From: CBDBJK01 sp965206395
GTDB lineage: Bacteria > Chloroflexota > Dehalococcoidia > Lucifugimonadales > CATOSD01
Assembly: GCA_965206395.1 (NCBI GenBank)
Contig: CBDBJK010000007.1
Span: 12,644-76,643 of the forward strand
Direction of reading: 5' to 3'
DNA length: 64,000 nt
Every line of letters begins with the position of its first letter. Position 1 is the first letter of the stretch. Under the pieces are notes generated by a model. The model saw only the letters and a list, made by a program, of their open reading frames with translations. It searched no databases and was not told the DNA's origin. Shown here piece by piece: positions 26,270 to 36,259 of the stretch. Made by a program: the position numbers and the translations under genes.

Positions 26270-26974
26270 CTACTTCACGCGCTCGACGACGATCAATGCT
26301 CCTGGGTTGCGCCAGTCGTGCATCGTGGGGTCAAGGTCTTTGATACCATGTACGCCATTGTGAATGTAGACGTATCCCTCAGCGCCATCTTCGGCCCGCA
26401 CGCCACCGTTTCTGCAGGCAGGCCCGGGGATGAATCCGCAATCCTCGTTGTTAGCCTCGCTGCCCGAGTCGTAGACTGCGACAAGATACCTGCTGGAGCC
26501 GCGCCTTGGAAGGTTCGCGCCATTGAGAGCGCCAAAAGCGTCGTTGGTGTTTACGAACATACCAACCAGCGAGAACATCTTGGACCTGCCACTGACCTGA
26601 ATCATCACCGACGCCGTCTTTCCGGGGGGAATCGGCCCCCCTTCGAATAATATGGTCTGAAGGTCAAGCACGTTCTCGTTGTCTACAGGGTCAAGAATTT
26701 CCATCAAAGGGCCGTTATCGGCGTCCTCCGCGACTGCGGCAAGAGCATCGCTGGCAGGCTCGCCAAGCGTGAACAATGGATCAAGATTCTTGTTATGCGT
26801 TGCCACCAGCACGGGCGAAATTGGCTGACCCTTCGTGAGATTCGTTATCGACACCCTGTACATCATTGACGAAGACTTTTTCTCGTCGTTGTCGGCGGAT
26901 GCGGTGAGAATTCCCACCGACAGGGCGGTTAACGCAGCTATGCCCAGTATGACTATAGATAGCTTCTTCCTCAT
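26270..26974 (-). CDS. Secreted spondin-domain protein
   Basis: This 234-residue protein has a signal peptide (RKKLSIVILGIAALTALSVG, cleavage after ASA near residue 27). The mature part matches the Spondin_N fold: MYRVSITNLTKGQPISPVLV at its start, FTLGEPASDALAAVAEDADN, and GKTASVMIQVSG in the middle. Bacterial members are extracellular and of unknown function. AAGGAGGT lies 11 bases before the ATG. The two Cys in the C-terminal part (CGFIPGPAC) could form a disulfide. It ends 23 bases from the IS630 derivative. Confidence 0.85.
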   Translation of the reverse strand: MRKKLSIVILGIAALTALSVGILTASADNDEKKSSSMMYRVSITNLTKGQPISPVLVATHNKNLDPLFTLGEPASDALAAVAEDADNGPLMEILDPVDNENVLDLQTILFEGGPIPPGKTASVMIQVSGRSKMFSLVGMFVNTNDAFGALNGANLPRRGSSRYLVAVYDSGSEANNEDCGFIPGPACRNGGVRAEDGAEGYVYIHNGVHGIKDLDPTMHDWRNPGALIVVERVK

Positions 26975-27349
26975 TCTTCGATAGACCTCCTTGTGATAAT
27001 TGGGGTAGTTTACTGGCTTGCCTCACGCCAGGAACGAGTGCTCGTTGTTTATCGGGCTGAGGCATCCTTGAACACAAAATTACAGGCCACTTATTAAGGA
27101 AACCTTACGAATCTATATAGAGTATGAATTCTGGTTCGGAATCGAGATAACCTCTGTGGGGAAGTCTGTAGACTGTTTAACGGATATTATTGGTGTGCCA
27201 TCTCCGGGCTGCTGTTTTGCCAGTGAGCTTTTGACTTTAGCTGTTTCTCTGTGTCAAAGTCTCACCCATAATCAATGGGCTATCAGACCAGGAAGCTCAC
27301 GAATATCAAGGCTATGTTGCCATGATACGTATTGGAAAGGACTGCTCCA
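26975..27349. other. Intergenic region between divergent secreted-protein genes
   Basis: No gene or known RNA is supported. A small inverted repeat AACGAG-TG-CTCGTT lies at 27033-27046 and the stretch is AT-rich around 27085-27135, where both promoters probably lie. Confidence 0.45.
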
Positions 27350-28326
27350 ATGATCCTCAGCAAGAAACTAAATCCTCCTTCAAAAAAGCGCGACCATCTC
27401 CTCAGCAATTCCCTAACAAGGCTGATGCTTCTCGCCGTAACACTGCTGGTATTGCCCTTTGCTGGGACGCTTTTGGTCCAGAAGCCTGTTTATGCCGATG
27501 CCCCTTTCGCGCCCGAGAAAGCGATCACCACAGGCGCTTTCAAAGCCACCTCGGCGTATGCCGCGGACATGGATGGAGACGGTGATATCGATGCCCTCTC
27601 CGCTTCACAAGCGGACGATAAGATAGCCTGGTACGAGAACACCTCGGGCGATGGCTCATCCCGGACGCCTCACACCATCACCACTGCCGCTGACGGCGCC
27701 CACTCAGTCGACGCTGCGGACGTGGATGGAGACGGTGACATGGACGTCCTCTCCGCTTCACGCTGGGACGACAAGATAGCATGGTACGAGAACACCTCGG
27801 GCGATGGCTCAGCCTGGACGCCTCACATCATCACTACCGACGCGGACGCCGCCCACGAGGTGCATGCAGCAGACGTGGATGGGGACGATGATATCGATGT
27901 CCTCTCCGCATCATGGGGAGACCACAAAATAGCCTGGTATGAGAACACCTCAGTGGTTGGTCCTGATTGCACCCTGGGCTTGGAACTTGGTTATGTGGAC
28001 GGCACACTCACTATTGACTTCAATTTAGGCATCGTAGAGCCAGCGATCTGGGGCGTGTGGTTGTTCATTCCGGACACAGGTGTCTTTCCTTTCTGGTTAA
28101 TACCTATCTCTGATGTTGAACCAGCTGAGAGTTTTTCAGTTCCTATCTCGGGATTCCCCTCCATAGGACCGGTCGGGTAATAACCGTCCTCAATGCGTCA
28201 CAAGGGAATCCATGCTTTGCCTTTGCGTCCGTTGATACTGGCCCATCATCGGCTGGGGTATCGGCGGAGGAATTGCGAGAGCTTCTCGCAGATGCTGACG
28301 GCGTTATGCCGAACATCGGGGAGTAG
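27350..28326 (+). pseudogene. Secreted FG-GAP/VCBS repeat protein, frameshifted near the 3' end
   Basis: After a signal peptide (LMLLAVTLLVLPFAGTLL), three FG-GAP-type repeats of about 47 residues follow, each with a calcium-binding loop (DMDGDGDIDALS, DVDGDGDMDVLS, DVDGDDDIDVLS) and the refrain KIAWYENTS. Such repeats build beta-propeller blades. With only three repeats it is a partial propeller followed by a separate beta domain. The frame stops at 28180, but losing one base near 28172 explains this: the shifted frame reads RVITVLNASQGNPCFAFASV and ends at 28326. ATG 27350 is preferred over TTG 27332 because of AAAGGA upstream. Confidence 0.75.
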
Positions 28327-28424
28327 CGGCCTTGGCTGGCTCGTAGACCGGGTTCGATCAAGTGGATGAGGGTCAGCATAGTCGCCATCGCAGGGGAATA
28401 GCAGAGGATAGGGAATCGAACGTC

Positions 28425-29692
28425 CTAAATGGCTGATGCCCCTGTGGTGGCCTTGGGCACGGAGAAGCTGAACCGGCTGCCTTTGCCGGGGTTGCTTTCG
28501 ACCCAGATGCGGCCTCCGTGCGCTTCGACGATGCCCTTGGCGATGGCAAGGCCCAGACCGGCCCCGCCGAACTCCCTGGAGCGGGATTTTTCACCTCGGT
28601 AAAATCTGTCGAACACGTTGTTGATGTCTTCGTCGGGGATGCCCTGCCCCGTGTCCGCGACGTACACTTCCACCATCTGGCCCAGGTCTGAGCCTCGACC
28701 AGAATCGTTCCGTCGGCAGGTGTGTGGCGAATCGCGTTCTGAATCAGGTTGTACAGAACCCTTTGCAGCTTGTGCGGGTCTACCAGCACCGGCTCTGGCT
28801 GCTCGCCCAATCCGCTTTTCAGATCGAGCGCCCGATTGCCAGCCTGCGATTTCATGCTCTCCAGCGTGTTCGCCAGTATCGCTTCCAGCGAGCTAGGCTG
28901 AAGGCGAAGTTCCAGCGTTCCCGCGTCGATTCTGGAAAGCTCGAACAGGTCGTCGATCAGATTGGAGAGGTGCGCTACCTCGCCTTTGAGCGTCAGCCAG
29001 TATCGCTCGATCGTGGCCTGGTCTGACACTACGCCATCGGTTATGGCCTCGATCATAGCTCGCATGGACGCAAGGGGGGTCCGCAGGTCGTGGGACACCG
29101 ACGCGATGAGGTCCCGCCGGGCCTGCTCCATGTCTTGCTGGCGGCGAAATGACTTCTCCAACTCCTCAGCCATCGTATTCAGGGCGTTTGCCAGGTCGCC
29201 GACCTCATCTCTTGACGAGGTTTCGAGGCGTGTCGATAAATCCCCTTCAGCCAGTCGTTGCGCGCCGCGAGTCAAGGCCTCGATCGACGAGGTGATGCTC
29301 CCTGCAATGGCGAAGCTGAAGAATAGAGGGATGACGAGCGAAAACAGAGCCAACACCACCAGAAGGGTCAGATCGTGCGACGAAAGGAACATGAGCAGGG
29401 CTGTCACGATGATGTTGACCAGCGCGATGCCGCCGCCCACCGCGCCTGCCAGCGCGATTTTACTGCGGATTCCAACGGCGCTGCGAAGCCCAAGGTTTGC
29501 CGCGCCAAGACCGAGGACAAGCGAGGCCGAACCCGATAGCAGTAGATAGAAACCGATGAGGCCCACGTCTCCACTGCTCATGCCGAAATACAGGAAGGCT
29601 ACGGCCAACGCGATGGCGAGCGCGCCGACAAGACCACCGAGGGTGATGCCGCCTACCTTGGAGATGTCCTTGATAAACGAAGACCTAGCCAT
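28425..29692 (-). pseudogene. Sensor histidine kinase, one frameshift in the catalytic domain
   Basis: Four hydrophobic segments (residues 15-130) are followed by a HAMP domain, then the dimerisation helix with the phospho-accepting His201 (ASVSHDLRTPLASM) and an ATPase domain with the N-box NLIQNAIRHTP. The frame shifts after TILVEAQ at about 28681-28688, where one base seems lost. The other frame carries the G1 box VADTGQGIP, F-box DRFYRGEK and G2 box GGAGLGLAIAKGIVEAHGG and ends at 28425. The repaired protein has about 422 residues. It has no large extracellular sensor, so it may sense the membrane. It overlaps the regulator gene upstream by 8 bases. Confidence 0.8.
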
Positions 29693-30381
29693 CGAACTTG
29701 TACCCTACTCCCCAGACTGTCAGTATGTAACGCGGCCTTGCCGGGTCAGCCTCAATCTTCTCTCTCAGGCGGCGTATGTGCACAGTAACGGTGCTGGTGT
29801 CGCCAGCATAGGAGTAGTCCCAAACATCGTTTAGAAGCTGCCCACGGCTGAACACTTGAAGGGGGTGTTGGGCGAAGAAGCAGAGAAGGTCGAACTCCTT
29901 GGCAGTCAGGTCAACCTCCTGGCCGCGCGCTATCACCTGTCGCATCTTGGGGCTGATCGAGAGGTCTTGGAACCGGAGCGTCTCGCCTTCTTGTCCAACA
30001 AGAGACGGGCCTCGTCGCAGCACTGCCTTGACGCGGGCTACCAACTCCTTTGGGCTGAATGGCTTTGTCATATAATCGTCTGCGCCAAGGCTGAGGCCGA
30101 CGAGCTTGTCTGTCTCCTCGCCCTTGGCAGTCAGCATGATGATAGGCACAGAACCCTGGGCACGAAGCAAACGGCATACCTCCAGACCATCAATCTGCGG
30201 CAGCATCAGGTCCAGCACTACCAGGTCAGGATAGTGCGCACGTGCGCGTGCAAGCGCATCTGCTCCGTCGAGTGCAATATCTACGTCGTAGCCTTTCCAC
30301 CTCCAGGTAGCGGGCTACGACCTCTGAAATCGTCGGATCGTCGTCCACAACCAGTATGCGCTGTCTGTCCAAGGTAACCAT
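29685..30381 (-). pseudogene. OmpR/PhoB-type response regulator, one frameshift in the receiver
   Basis: The N-terminal frame from the ATG at 30381 reads LDRQRILVVDDDPTISEVVA and breaks near 30291-30304 in GGTGGAAAGG, where one extra base is present. The next frame continues GYDVDIALDGADALARAR, PDLVVLDLMLPQIDG (phospho-accepting Asp present) and GADDYMTKPF, then a complete winged helix ending VWGVGYKFDG. All canonical receiver residues are kept, unlike the regulators at the left end of the window. It pairs with the overlapping histidine kinase. Confidence 0.8.
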
Positions 30382-30756
30382 TTCGGCGCTATTTCGCTCC
30401 TTCAATTCCGCGCTCTTGCTATATGTGTTATGTTAATTATATCATGACCTTATTACAACAACCTTTCACTCATTACAGAACTATTAAATCTTTCCCTATT
30501 CACGGGTGAATTTAAGTCCGCTCAAGCAGCATGGGACGCACAGGCGGACTCAAAACTCTCGCAAAAAGCTCTAAGAACGCCTTGCGCGTATCCCATGCTG
30601 GATTAGAAGATGTAGCTACCCCCTGAATTGCCGGTCACTCCGAGCCAGTGGCGTCAAATTCCCGCTTCCCGCTGGTATCAACGGAGCGCAGCCGACACGA
30701 AGCGCCGCATTTCCAGCATACGCACGGATGCGGAATAATCCTCCAAGGACGATATT
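30382..30756. other. Structured intergenic region
   Basis: No gene is supported. Two nested or adjacent inverted repeats are seen: CAGCATGGGA at 30527-30536 with TCCCATGCTG at 30591-30600, and AGTCCGC at 30515-30521 with GCGGACT at 30544-30550. They exclude each other partly, as in an attenuator or a small RNA. The left part (30420-30500) is AT-rich and could hold the promoter of the two-component genes. Confidence 0.4.
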
Positions 30757-31524
30757 ATGACGGGCATAGCTCACACATCGACTGACCCACCCCAGGAACG
30801 CACCCCCTTTAGCGAAGGCAACGAGAAGGTGGCTCTCACCTCTGGAATGAGACGGCCTGACGTAGATTACTCATCATTGATATGGCAACAACCTGATGAT
30901 ACCGCGCTGGTAATCGATTCCCATACGCCGGAGTTCAAGACAGGGCCTTCTCTGATTTCCCGCGCCAAGACCCTACCCCCAACAGTCCCTCAGAAGCTCG
31001 AACTGCTCATTCTCGCCACGGTCTTAATCATCGTTGCCTCGATGTTATTCGTTCCTGGGACGGTGGACCTTGGGAATTGGGGTTATCCGGGCGCGTTTGT
31101 GATTAACGCGCTTAGCACCGCCACCCTGCTTCTACCCGCGCCCGGGATAGCCCTCATCGTGTCGATGGCGAACGAATTGAACCCAATTGGGCTAGGCGTC
31201 GCTTCGGGTCTCGGCGGCGCGATAGGGTCGCTTACCGCGTACTGGGCGGGCGCTCAAGCGCGGCAGGCGCTTGAGGGCAAGCGATTTTATGGGTTCATGC
31301 TTTCGTACATGGAGAGGTTTGGAGGCGCGGCGCTGTTTCTGTTCTCCGCGCTGGCAATTCTACCGGGCGATATCGCCAGCGTCATCGCGGGGGCAACGAG
31401 GTATCCACTAAAGAGGTACATGCTTTACGTAGGGGCCGGAAACGTGGTCAAGATGGTGCTCATCCTGTACGTCATGACGAGGTATTTCGGCTGGGCGGCA
31501 GACTGGCTTGGCCGGTTTATGTGA
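30757..31524 (+). CDS. DedA/SNARE-associated (VTT-domain) membrane protein
   Basis: This 255-residue protein has a long N-terminal hydrophilic tail (about 85 residues) and then four to five membrane segments. The VTT-type signature is the region LGGAIGSLTAYWAGAQAR and the later FSALAILPGDIASVIAGATR, then YPLKRYM, similar to YqaA-type DedA relatives. Members are linked to lipid transport and membrane homeostasis. The frame ends inside the 3' end of the convergent ruvX gene, with an 8-base overlap. Confidence 0.75.
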   Translation: MTGIAHTSTDPPQERTPFSEGNEKVALTSGMRRPDVDYSSLIWQQPDDTALVIDSHTPEFKTGPSLISRAKTLPPTVPQKLELLILATVLIIVASMLFVPGTVDLGNWGYPGAFVINALSTATLLLPAPGIALIVSMANELNPIGLGVASGLGGAIGSLTAYWAGAQARQALEGKRFYGFMLSYMERFGGAALFLFSALAILPGDIASVIAGATRYPLKRYMLYVGAGNVVKMVLILYVMTRYFGWAADWLGRFM

Positions 31525-31933
31525 TGCGTCTGGAGTCCAGGTAAGACTGAAGCACGATTGCCGCCGCCGCCGAGTCCACACGGGCCTTGTTTTTCGAAGG
31601 CTCAACTCCCGACTCCCTGAGCATCCTCTCTGCCTGAACAGATGACAGCCGTTCGTCCATCGATTTCAACGGGATGTCGGTGCGCTCGGCCATAGCTTTC
31701 ACGAACGCATCAACGCGGCCTGCCTGTGGCCCCCTTCGTCCTGACATGGACAGAGGAAGGCCGATCACTATCTCACCGGCTTCGTGTTCTTCCGCGAGAC
31801 GCAGCACCTCGTCAATATCGAAATCCTGCCCCTTGCTTTCTATTGTGGTCAGCGGGCTGGCTAGCAGGCCCGTAGGGTCGCTTAACGCGACGCCGATGCG
31901 CTTTTCTCCGACATCAAGGGCAAGGATTCTCAA
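31517..31933 (-). CDS. ruvX: Putative Holliday junction resolvase / pre-16S rRNA nuclease (YqgF)
   Basis: This 138-residue RNase H-fold protein has the first catalytic Asp in ILALDVGEKRIGVALSD, a Glu/Asp pair in SMDERLSSVQAERML and the last Asp in VDSAAAAIVLQSYLD. YqgF processes the 5' end of 16S rRNA precursors and has been linked to recombination. It starts with TTG at 31933, overlapping the alaS stop as TTGA; this alaS-yqgF order is widespread. Confidence 0.92.
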   Translation of the reverse strand: MRILALDVGEKRIGVALSDPTGLLASPLTTIESKGQDFDIDEVLRLAEEHEAGEIVIGLPLSMSGRRGPQAGRVDAFVKAMAERTDIPLKSMDERLSSVQAERMLRESGVEPSKNKARVDSAAAAIVLQSYLDSRRIT

Positions 31934-34593
31934 TTGGCCTCGCTCTTTTCGCGGACCAGACCCGCGACCAGACCAAGAGCTTCGTCCAGCTTGTTGGCGT
32001 CTCGTCCTCCAGCCTGGGCCACGTCTGGCCTTCCGCCTCCCCCGCCCTGAATGGCCTTTGCCGCGCCTTTAGCGATTACGCTCGCGTCGAGGCCCTTCGC
32101 TACCAGGTCAGACGTTACCATAGATATCAGGATGGGTTTATCATCGATTACAGAACCCAGAACTATGACGCCGCTGCCCATCTTGTCGCGGAGCCAGTCC
32201 CCAACCTCTCGCAGCGAGTCTGCGTTGGAGGCCGACATCTTGACGGCCAACACGCTTACACCGTTCACGTCCTGCCTGGAATCCAGCAAGCCCTCGGCTG
32301 ATTGTAAGGACAGCCGGCTTTCGAGGGCGTCCCTCTGATGCGTGACCTCGTCAAGGCTATCGAGCAGGCCCTGGACTTTGCTCTCGACTTCGGGCAGCGG
32401 GGTTTGCAGCTTGCGGGCCATCGCATCCTCGCGCTTGAATCGCTCCCAGACGAGCTTTTCCGCGGCCCTGCCGCTAACGGCCTCGATGCGTCGCATACCC
32501 GCGCCGATGCTGGACTCGCCGAGAATGTATATCGCGCCAATTTCGCCCGTTCTAGCAACGTGTGTCCCGCCGCAAACCTCGAAGCTGAATATCGCGCCGT
32601 TGGAAATCTCTATCAGCCGCACGCTATCTCCGTACTTGTCGCCGAAGAAGGCTAGCGCGCCCCGGCTTATTGCCGAGGTGTAGGCGTCCTCGCTCTTGAT
32701 GACAGTGGCGTTCTGACGCAGCTTCTCGTTGACCAGTAGCTGAACTTGCCACATCTCGTCCTCTGTTACGGCCTGGACGTGTGAAAAGTCGAAGCGCAGC
32801 CGGTCTGGTGTCACAAGTGACCCCGCCTGCCGGACGTGCGGCCCCAGCACCTGTCTCAGCGCGGCATGGAGCATATGGGTTGCCGTGTGATTGCGTCCGG
32901 TGTCCTCGCGCCGGATGGAGTCAACGTAGGCTTCCACGCTGTCGCCCAGAGTTATTATCCCCTGAGTCACCTTGCCGAAGTGGACGATAACGTCCGGCAT
33001 GACCGTCTGCGTGTCGTGTATCTCGATCTTGCCGTTTGGCCCGATTAGCTCGCCCGCGTCGCCAATCTGTCCCCCGCCCTCTGGATAGAACGGAGTCTCA
33101 ACGAGCGCGATTTCCACGTCCTGCCCTTCCGACGCTTCGTTGACAAGCTCGTCTTTAGAGATTAGTCCGATAACAACGGACGAAGCCGTTAGTTGCTCGT
33201 ATCCAAGAAAACTGGTAGCGCCGACTGCCATGCTTTCGTACACGCGGATCTTGGCTCTATCGCCGCCGAACTGGGCCGTTGCCCGCGCCCGTTCTCGCTG
33301 GGCCGACATCTCGCGCTCGAAGCCTACCAGGTCTACCTCGATGCCTCTCTCACGGGCTATTTCCTGTGTCATCTCGACGGGGAAGCCGTAGGTGTCCCAG
33401 AGCCTAAAGATCACTTCTCCCTGCAGCATCGCCACGCCTTCGAGGGCATCGGTCAGCACGGAGTAGCCGTTCTGGAACGCCTGTTGAAATCGCTCCTCTT
33501 CCAGCCTGAGCACGGTCAAGATGAAGTCCTGGTGGTTGCGCAGTTCAGGATAAGCATCGCCCATCTTTTCGATGACGGCGCCTGCGATTTCGCCCAGGAA
33601 GGAGCTATCAAGGCCAAGCTGTATCCCCTGACGTATGGCGCGTCGGATTACGCGGCGTAGCACGTAGCCCCGGCCCTCGTTGCCCGGCACAACGCCGTCC
33701 GCGATAAGAAAGGTCGAGCTTCGGGCGTGCTCGGACACGACGCGAATCGCGTAGTCCGATGCGTAGTCCGATGCGTCGTCCGAGCCGTACTCCTTGCCGG
33801 TCAATTCCTCGACTTTTTGAATCATCGGCCTGAACAGTTCGGTCTCGTAGATTGAGTTGACGCCCTGCATTACCACGGCGGCCCGTTCAAGTCCCATGCC
33901 GGTGTCCACGCTTGGCGCGGGCAGGGGTGTGCGGCTGCCATCAAGGTGATGGTAGAACTGCATGAACACGAGGTTCCAAAGCTCAACGAACCGGTTGCAG
34001 GTGTCGCCTGCCTCGTTCATCGGATGGGTGCAGTTGGGGCCGCAGTCGTCACGGAGACAGCCCTTGCCCTCGCCGAAGTCGTAGTGAAGCTCGCTGCACG
34101 GCCCGCAAGGGCCTTCAAGTCCGGCAGGCCCCCACCAGTTGTCAGCATCTCCGAACCTGTAAATTCCTTCTGCCGGAACGCCCGCCTCTCTCCACAGACC
34201 AAAAGCCTCGTCATCGCTGTCGTGAACGGTGATGGCGAATTGCTCTTTTGGCAATCCGAATTTGGTTAGGAAGAACTCAATGGCGAAGTCGATAGCCTCT
34301 TTCTTGAAGTAGTCGCCAATGCTGAAGTTGCCCAGCATCTCGAACAGCGTCAGGTGCGTCGCGTCGCCTACCTCGTCTATGTCGACCGTGCGAAACGATT
34401 TCTGAGAAGTCGTAAGGCGTTTATTGGGCGGGGTCGCCTCTCCCGCAAAGTAAGGCTTGAACTGCACCATGCCCGCCGTGGTGAGCAGCAGCGTAGGGTC
34501 GCCCACCGGAATCAAGGAGGAACTGGCTACGCGCAGGTGGTTCTTGCTCTCGAAATAGCTAAGGAAGGCTTCTCTAATCTCATCGCTTGTCAT
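31930..34593 (-). CDS. alaS: Alanine--tRNA ligase
   Basis: This is a full-length enzyme of 887 residues. The class II catalytic core is at the N terminus (SYFESKNHLRVASSSLIP, FKPYFAGEATPPNKRLTTSQ, LEMLGNFSIGDYFKKEAI-like FEMLGNFSIGDYF). The editing domain shows the zinc-binding HTATHMLHAAL and CGGTHVARTGEIG, and the C-Ala domain ends GGGGGRPDVAQAGG. A Cys-rich insert after WGPAGLEGPCGPCSELHYDF (CLRDDCGPNCTHP) adds a small zinc-like knuckle seen in some bacterial forms. ATG 34593 is preferred to GTG 34599. Confidence 0.96.
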   Translation of the reverse strand: MTSDEIREAFLSYFESKNHLRVASSSLIPVGDPTLLLTTAGMVQFKPYFAGEATPPNKRLTTSQKSFRTVDIDEVGDATHLTLFEMLGNFSIGDYFKKEAIDFAIEFFLTKFGLPKEQFAITVHDSDDEAFGLWREAGVPAEGIYRFGDADNWWGPAGLEGPCGPCSELHYDFGEGKGCLRDDCGPNCTHPMNEAGDTCNRFVELWNLVFMQFYHHLDGSRTPLPAPSVDTGMGLERAAVVMQGVNSIYETELFRPMIQKVEELTGKEYGSDDASDYASDYAIRVVSEHARSSTFLIADGVVPGNEGRGYVLRRVIRRAIRQGIQLGLDSSFLGEIAGAVIEKMGDAYPELRNHQDFILTVLRLEEERFQQAFQNGYSVLTDALEGVAMLQGEVIFRLWDTYGFPVEMTQEIARERGIEVDLVGFEREMSAQRERARATAQFGGDRAKIRVYESMAVGATSFLGYEQLTASSVVIGLISKDELVNEASEGQDVEIALVETPFYPEGGGQIGDAGELIGPNGKIEIHDTQTVMPDVIVHFGKVTQGIITLGDSVEAYVDSIRREDTGRNHTATHMLHAALRQVLGPHVRQAGSLVTPDRLRFDFSHVQAVTEDEMWQVQLLVNEKLRQNATVIKSEDAYTSAISRGALAFFGDKYGDSVRLIEISNGAIFSFEVCGGTHVARTGEIGAIYILGESSIGAGMRRIEAVSGRAAEKLVWERFKREDAMARKLQTPLPEVESKVQGLLDSLDEVTHQRDALESRLSLQSAEGLLDSRQDVNGVSVLAVKMSASNADSLREVGDWLRDKMGSGVIVLGSVIDDKPILISMVTSDLVAKGLDASVIAKGAAKAIQGGGGGRPDVAQAGGRDANKLDEALGLVAGLVREKSEAN

Positions 34594-34668
34594 AATCACG
34601 TCTCTCTGAAATTTCTGTGACCGTTGAGGCGGTCAATCACGATTCTCTGACGCTGCAAAGCGTCGCTC

Positions 34669-35505
34669 TTATCCGTTAACCATAGCCGTCTCACCGCCGT
34701 CTAGTGCGATGGCCTGACCAGTCATCCAGTCCGACGCGGGAGAGGCCAGGTAGACTGCCAGTAACCCCAGGTCACGGGTGTCAGTGAGCCGACCCAGGGG
34801 CAGGCCATCGATTCTGGACTGGCGTATCTCTGGTATGTCGAAGCCCTTCCTCGTCATTTCAGTGACATACCACCCTGGCAATATGCAGTTGACGTTGATA
34901 TTGTAAGCACCCCACTCTACGGACAGCACCTTGGTCAGCATCTTCATTCCTGCCTTACTGGTCTGGTAAGGTGCCCCATAGGGATAGGCCATAATCGCGT
35001 TGGTGGATGCGATATTGATCACCTTTCCTTGCTTCGCCGCCATCATCTGTGGGCCGACGGCGCGACAGGTGTAAAACACGCTACTGAGATTGGTGTTCAA
35101 CACCTTATCCCAATCTTCGTTAGAGAGTCCCACCGCGTGCTCGGCGGGATTGTTGTAGTGGGCACTAAACCGAGATGAAGGAGGGTCAGGTAGAGGTGCG
35201 ACTGGCCCACCGGTTCCGGTGCCCGCGTTGTTTACAAGGATATCGATTCTCCCAAGCTCCCGTGTGGCTTTGTCAACCATCGCGTCCACTTGTTCAGAGT
35301 CTGATACGTCGCACTGTATGGCGACACCACGTTGCCCTAACTCTCTCACCTTCTCGGCAACTGCTTCAACATTCTTCATGGTGCGAGCGGCTACGGCTAC
35401 GTCTGCTCCCGCCTCTGCGAACACCAGGGCGATGGCCTCACCAATGCCGCTGCTGCCGCCAGTGACCAGGGCCGTCTTACCTTCCAGGCTGAACTCCTTC
35501 AGCAT
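34669..35505 (-). CDS. Short-chain dehydrogenase/reductase
   Basis: This 278-residue classical SDR has the cofactor-binding TGGSSGIG, the acidic Asp66 of QCDVSDS, NNAG at 92-95 and a catalytic Ser167, Tyr180 and Lys184 (YQTSKAG). Basic Arg41 after the second strand (VAARTMKN) favours NADP(H). A ~25-residue insert after NNAG (PVAPLPDPPSSRF) lengthens the loop by the active site. The substrate cannot be told. The divergent exosortase gene starts about 160 bases away. Confidence 0.9.
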   Translation of the reverse strand: MLKEFSLEGKTALVTGGSSGIGEAIALVFAEAGADVAVAARTMKNVEAVAEKVRELGQRGVAIQCDVSDSEQVDAMVDKATRELGRIDILVNNAGTGTGGPVAPLPDPPSSRFSAHYNNPAEHAVGLSNEDWDKVLNTNLSSVFYTCRAVGPQMMAAKQGKVINIASTNAIMAYPYGAPYQTSKAGMKMLTKVLSVEWGAYNINVNCILPGWYVTEMTRKGFDIPEIRQSRIDGLPLGRLTDTRDLGLLAVYLASPASDWMTGQAIALDGGETAMVNG

Positions 35506-35668
35506 ACGAGTCCTCCTACAGAGTCGTGCTTTTGCTCAAACCATGTGGATTGATTGTACCGCATCTGATTGCAGCATACGATTGTCCAGAGGGAGCAAAC
35601 CGCATATCTGGAATCCTGATTGTAGAGGACGCTTTCCAAGGGTGTCAAACGATTTCACTCAGTCCACT

Positions 35669-36259
35669 ATGTTGGATATAATGGGATTGTTGGACATGAT
35701 GTTTCTTATGACCGATGGACGCAACCAATCAGAGCAGGAAATGACCGCCGACGAACACGGGCCTCAGCGCGTGTGGCGAATGGTCGGGCCTTCGGCTATC
35801 ATCGGCGGAAGCCTGCTTATTGCGCTTGCGATATATTTCGACTTTCTCGGCGGGGGATGGGTTCGCATCGTCGCGGAGTGGACGGCCCGCTGGACGAGCG
35901 CCGCGCTTAACCTCCTGGGTTCCTCGACAAGCGTGGACGGCACGATAGTCGCCTCCGACAGCTTCGCGGTGAACATCGTGACCGAGTGCACTTCGCTGGG
36001 GCCTCTAGTCCTGTTCATCGGCGCGGTTGTCGCTTACCCATCGGCTTTCAAATCGAAGGGCACGGGCGTGCTGCTCGGAATCGCCGTTCTCACTGCCGTA
36101 AACCTCGTTCGAATAGTTAGCCTTTTCTGGATAGGCTCGACCTTCCCGCAATACCTCAGCGTGGCCCACCTGCTGGTCTGGCAGTCGGTGATGATTCTTC
36201 TCGCCATCGTGCTATGGCTATTCTGGGTCGAGAGGGTAGCCCGTGTTAGGCACGCATAG
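35669..36259 (+). CDS. Second exosortase/archaeosortase family protein
   Basis: The protein has about 196 residues with five or six membrane segments. The triad is clear: Cys in IVTECTSLGPLVLF, Arg in VNLVRIVSLFW and His in LSVAHLLVWQ. It belongs to a different subgroup from the exosortase at 10184 and stands alone, with only a small membrane protein behind it, as in exosortase H/archaeosortase pairs. Several ATGs (35669, 35681, 35696, 35708) could be the start; none has a strong ribosome-binding site. Confidence 0.75.
   Translation: MLDIMGLLDMMFLMTDGRNQSEQEMTADEHGPQRVWRMVGPSAIIGGSLLIALAIYFDFLGGGWVRIVAEWTARWTSAALNLLGSSTSVDGTIVASDSFAVNIVTECTSLGPLVLFIGAVVAYPSAFKSKGTGVLLGIAVLTAVNLVRIVSLFWIGSTFPQYLSVAHLLVWQSVMILLAIVLWLFWVERVARVRHA

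Noticed and set aside
27001..27120. Riboswitch upstream of the spondin-domain gene
   Set aside because: A short inverted repeat is present but no conserved riboswitch core could be matched.
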